Below are positions 61,871 through 64,000 of a stretch of DNA of 64,000 nucleotides, one piece after another. Each line of letters starts with the position of its first letter. Position 1 is the stretch's first letter. Position numbers and translations under genes: made by a program. The stretch is from CAZBAF01 sp964490245 (GTDB lineage: Bacteria > Patescibacteriota > Saccharimonadia > Saccharimonadales > JACDBH01), in NCBI GenBank assembly GCA_964490245.1, contig CAZBAF010000001.1, forward strand, positions 62,001-126,000. Direction: 5' to 3'. The notes under the pieces are model-generated. The model saw nothing but the letters and a program-made list of their open reading frames with translations. It searched no databases and was not told the DNA's origin.

Positions 61871-62244
61871 GCTTACCAATGTCGCTACGCACTGCAGCTG
61901 GCGAGCGAGCATATCAAGAAGCTAGGTTAAACGGTGGTACTAGACCGCTAGAACTTGAGCCATCAATTAAGAAGTGGCAGTATTGGCGACTCATTGAAAA
62001 CAGGTTTCCTTACAGCGTCGCATTCAAAACACATCACATGTTGGTGCCCTATCGTGCGAATGTATCGGAGCGTTGGGATCTGAACGACGAAGAGAAGCGC
62101 GAGTTCGAGCGAATCTTGAGGGAATTCGTATACCCGACGTACGATTTGTGGTTTGAAAACTGTCCGAAGAGACGTAGTGTAGCAAGGTTTTATCACGTGC
62201 ATCTTGCGAGCTATGTCGATTCACGCGAACAAATGAGTTTATAG
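61867..62244 (+). CDS. HIT-like protein in phage-like region
   Basis: The 125-aa protein resembles histidine-triad proteins: 'NRFPYSVAFKTHHMLVPYRANVSERWDLNDEEKREFERIL' and a 'FYHVHLASY' end with H-x-H. The third triad His is not evident. HIT proteins bind nucleotides. I started it at ATG 61867, overlapping the previous stop. Assignment is tentative. Confidence 0.55.
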   Translation: MSLPMSLRTAAGERAYQEARLNGGTRPLELEPSIKKWQYWRLIENRFPYSVAFKTHHMLVPYRANVSERWDLNDEEKREFERILREFVYPTYDLWFENCPKRRSVARFYHVHLASYVDSREQMSL

Positions 62245-62264
62245 GCATAAAGGGGGTAATAAAT

Positions 62265-62387
62265 ATGCAACTCAAAGATCCAAAGCAGAAAGTAATGGAG
62301 ATTATGGCGATTATATTTTGGTTAATCATTCTGTGTGTGATTGCTGCTATAGCTTTTAGGTTAATTCGTTTCATTATCGGCTTCTAG
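62265..62387 (+). CDS. Very small membrane protein (40 aa)
   Basis: ATG 62265 with AGGGGG upstream encodes a 40-aa single-span peptide ('IIFWLIILCVIAAIAFRLI'). Too small for family assignment. Confidence 0.5.
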   Translation: MQLKDPKQKVMEIMAIIFWLIILCVIAAIAFRLIRFIIGF

Positions 62388-62415
62388 CAAATGAGGCATG
62401 GAGGGTATAAGAGTT

Positions 62416-62691
62416 ATGGTTGCAACGCTAGATGATGAATATGTAGTTTGCGAAGAGACGCTGCTATGTGCATTCCGCTATGCGATTGGTCGCCAGTCGT
62501 ATGTTGTAGGTAACGTTATTCGCGATCTATTAGAAAACGCTGAGCTATTAAGTTCAAACACTCGTCAGATGATGATTCAAGAAATCAATCGGCGGTGGAA
62601 AATTAACGAGCTTGGCCACGAGCAAGATCGTCGCCAATGGGTAAATCTACTCAAACGATTTGAAGAGGTTGAGGAGAATGCAGTGCTATGA
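62416..62691 (+). CDS. Phage-like hypothetical protein
   Basis: A 91-aa protein starting at ATG 62416 (GGAGGG 10 nt upstream) rather than 62398. The pattern 'VVCEETLLCAFRYAIGRQSYVVGNVIRDLLEN' recalls a small protein type I associate with phages of Gram-positive bacteria, but I cannot name a family. Overlaps the next gene by ATGA. Confidence 0.58.
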   Translation: MVATLDDEYVVCEETLLCAFRYAIGRQSYVVGNVIRDLLENAELLSSNTRQMMIQEINRRWKINELGHEQDRRQWVNLLKRFEEVEENAVL

Positions 62692-63038
62692 CTCAGGCAA
62701 CTATCTTTGATCAGGCCGAGCGTAGAAAGCAAGAAGGTATCGAGCTTGTATACAGGCACGCAGACACCGAATGGAAGCGCGCAGCAGCTGAGAGGCTCAG
62801 GTTCGTTGCCGAAACGCGTGAATACTTTACATCTGATGATGTGCTGATCTACTTGGAAAAGAAAGGCATAACGACTGGCGACAATCGTGCTATCGCTGCA
62901 ATCTTGCAGGCGTTTAATCGTGCCGGACTGATTACAAGCACCGACAAGTTCGTGCGTTGCCGCAGGCCGCAACGACATGGCGCTCCGATTATGGTTTGGC
63001 GCAGCAATATGGTTAAGAAACAAAAGGAGGCTGCGTAA
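62688..63038 (+). CDS. Winged-helix-like DNA-binding protein
   Basis: The 116-aa protein has 'RFVAETREYFTSDDVLIYLEKKGITTGDNRAIAAILQAFNRAGLI', a helix-turn-helix pattern of winged-helix type, then a basic wing-like end ('RCRRPQRHG'). It probably binds DNA as a phage regulator or replication accessory. Overlaps both neighbours. Confidence 0.6.
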   Translation: MTQATIFDQAERRKQEGIELVYRHADTEWKRAAAERLRFVAETREYFTSDDVLIYLEKKGITTGDNRAIAAILQAFNRAGLITSTDKFVRCRRPQRHGAPIMVWRSNMVKKQKEAA

Positions 63039-63670
63039 TGAGCTTAGCCTACGCAACAAAAGATCAAATGAAGGTATGGAAGTGCACCAGTAAGCCGGGT
63101 AAAGATTATCCTGAGCGTGCTACTGATCGTGTGACACTTCACATACGTGCAGATAAGGAAAACGGCGGCTACATTGCGCAGTTACTTGCTACTGACGGCT
63201 ATCAGGCAGTCGTACGCAATATACAGGCTGAAGCTGGCGCAGAGGAAATAAAGACTTCCATACCGCGTGAAGCTGTCGAGAAAGCAGAAAAGGTCATGAA
63301 GTCGGGCGATCGTGCCTACTTCAGTGAAAACAAAATCACCGTCATAGAAGTCAGTGATGACGACAATACTGGCATCGAAAATTTGCGAACGATTGCACAA
63401 ATTCCCTATGTAGAGCAGATGGACATGTTTATTGATCTGGACACTGCCCTTCAGAAAGCAATCAAGAGCGATATCGACGAAAAGAAAGTAATTGTTGATG
63501 CAGCTGTCCTAAAGAAGGCTGTCGAGCAACTTAAACATGGCGATGAACACGTTTATGTGACGCTATCATTTCGGGGTAATCCGAATGATATGCAGCCACT
63601 GGTAATGACGGCGTTTGAAGCTATGGAGACATATGAAATAACAGCCGCTGTTATGCCAGTTAGGAGTTAG
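63038..63670 (+). CDS. Sliding-clamp-like (DnaN-like) phage protein, tentative
   Basis: The 210-aa protein recalls beta-clamp domains: 'VTLHIRADKENGGYIAQLLATDGYQAVV' (DnaN has 'l..ATDGyrl'), 'TSIPREAVEKAEKVM' and a final 'ITAAVMPVRS', like the 'yvvMPmrl' ending of DnaN. Two such domains would fit its length; host clamps have three. If right, it is a phage processivity factor. Confirmation needs structure prediction. Confidence 0.5.
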   Translation: MSLAYATKDQMKVWKCTSKPGKDYPERATDRVTLHIRADKENGGYIAQLLATDGYQAVVRNIQAEAGAEEIKTSIPREAVEKAEKVMKSGDRAYFSENKITVIEVSDDDNTGIENLRTIAQIPYVEQMDMFIDLDTALQKAIKSDIDEKKVIVDAAVLKKAVEQLKHGDEHVYVTLSFRGNPNDMQPLVMTAFEAMETYEITAAVMPVRS

Positions 63671-63674
63671 GGTT

Positions 63675-63911
63675 ATGCGCAAGTATTTGGTACGAGTTCA
63701 CAGCTGCCGCAAGGATACGAAGGTTGTGATGCAGCTCAATCATGTGGAGGCTAATGCAATCAAGCGGTTGGCTCTTAAGACACAGAGGGCTTCACAGTCT
63801 GAGTGCGAGCCTACGGTATTTATATACCCTCTCACTACAGTGAAGCCTAGCCGACCTGTGGTGGATGTCGTTAAAAGACACCAACAGACTAAGGTGAGGT
63901 CTGTTAGGTAG
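63675..63911 (+). CDS. Small hypothetical protein
   Basis: A 78-aa basic protein, ATG 4 nt after the previous stop with TTAGGGTT in front. 'YLVRVHSCRKDTKVVMQLNHVEANAIKRLA' looks like a strand-strand-helix unit. No family recognised. The last 89 bases of the window hold no further gene. Confidence 0.5.
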   Translation: MRKYLVRVHSCRKDTKVVMQLNHVEANAIKRLALKTQRASQSECEPTVFIYPLTTVKPSRPVVDVVKRHQQTKVRSVR

Positions 63912-64000
63912 GTGTTTCGCTGGTGCCCACGGCGTTCGTTGTTGGTGTGAACCCTCAGCTGCGATCTTGCCACGGTAAATTGCGCGGTTAAATGGCAGGA

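Overview
The window looks like a chromosomal segment of a Patescibacteria/CPR bacterium, most probably a member of Candidatus Saccharibacteria (TM7). This is inferred, not proven. The signs are the absence of rpmD (L30) between rpsE and rplO, very compact operons with start/stop overlaps, small RpoB and ClpP, several zinc ligands lost from RpoC and L36, and many orphan small genes. TGA is an ordinary stop codon, so this is not a TGA-recoding CPR lineage.

Layout. 1-2.8 kb: 3' end of hisS, trigger factor, a small membrane protein and clpP. 3.2-10.7 kb: rpoB-rpoC. 11-12.7 kb: orphan genes and a decayed MazG-type pyrophosphohydrolase. 12.8-18.8 kb: a defence island, a type III restriction-modification operon (mod, res) with a Shedu-type (DUF4263) nuclease gene inside it, followed by a convergent PD-(D/E)XK-like gene. 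19.2-22.8 kb: DUF1801, a cytosine deaminase of the yeast type, a ThrE-like exporter, an AHSA1/SRPBCC protein and an orphan. 22.8-29.8 kb: a structured RNA, then rpsL-rpsG-ORF-fusA, membrane genes (one partly duplicated) and tuf. 30.8-50.7 kb: rpsJ alone, a 3-kb block of unrelated genes, then the S10/spc/alpha ribosomal cluster from rplC to rplQ plus rplM-rpsI. 50.8-56.6 kb: small orphans, a prephenate dehydratase behind a phenylalanine attenuator, trpS with an inserted nuclease-like segment, an RluA-type pseudouridine synthase, holB-like and a TPR protein. 56.6-57.5 kb: a tRNA cluster (Thr-TGT, Tyr-GTA, Thr-GGT) with an embedded endonuclease gene and tRNA fragments. 57.5-64 kb: a structured RNA, then a phage-like run of genes (lysozyme fold, RecT, PD-(D/E)XK exonuclease, HIT-like, winged helix, sliding-clamp-like).

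Most striking observations. (1) Six spacers longer than about 60 nt inside the RNAP and ribosomal operons, plus a seventh between rpsH and rplF, are themselves open reading frames. They begin at or within a few bases of the upstream stop and (in six of seven) end on or beside the downstream start, as if translation must be continuous across the junction. (2) Two of these bridges share a 69-bp element whose second hairpin shows a compensatory base-pair change. (3) A phe leader peptide has terminator and antiterminator arms that match perfectly. (4) A Shedu nuclease gene sits within a type III R-M operon. (5) TrpRS carries an in-frame segment with a PD-(D/E)XK signature. (6) Several strongly structured, unannotated RNA candidates occur. 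Many single genes also have a -10 box only 6-10 nt before the start codon, implying widespread leaderless mRNAs.
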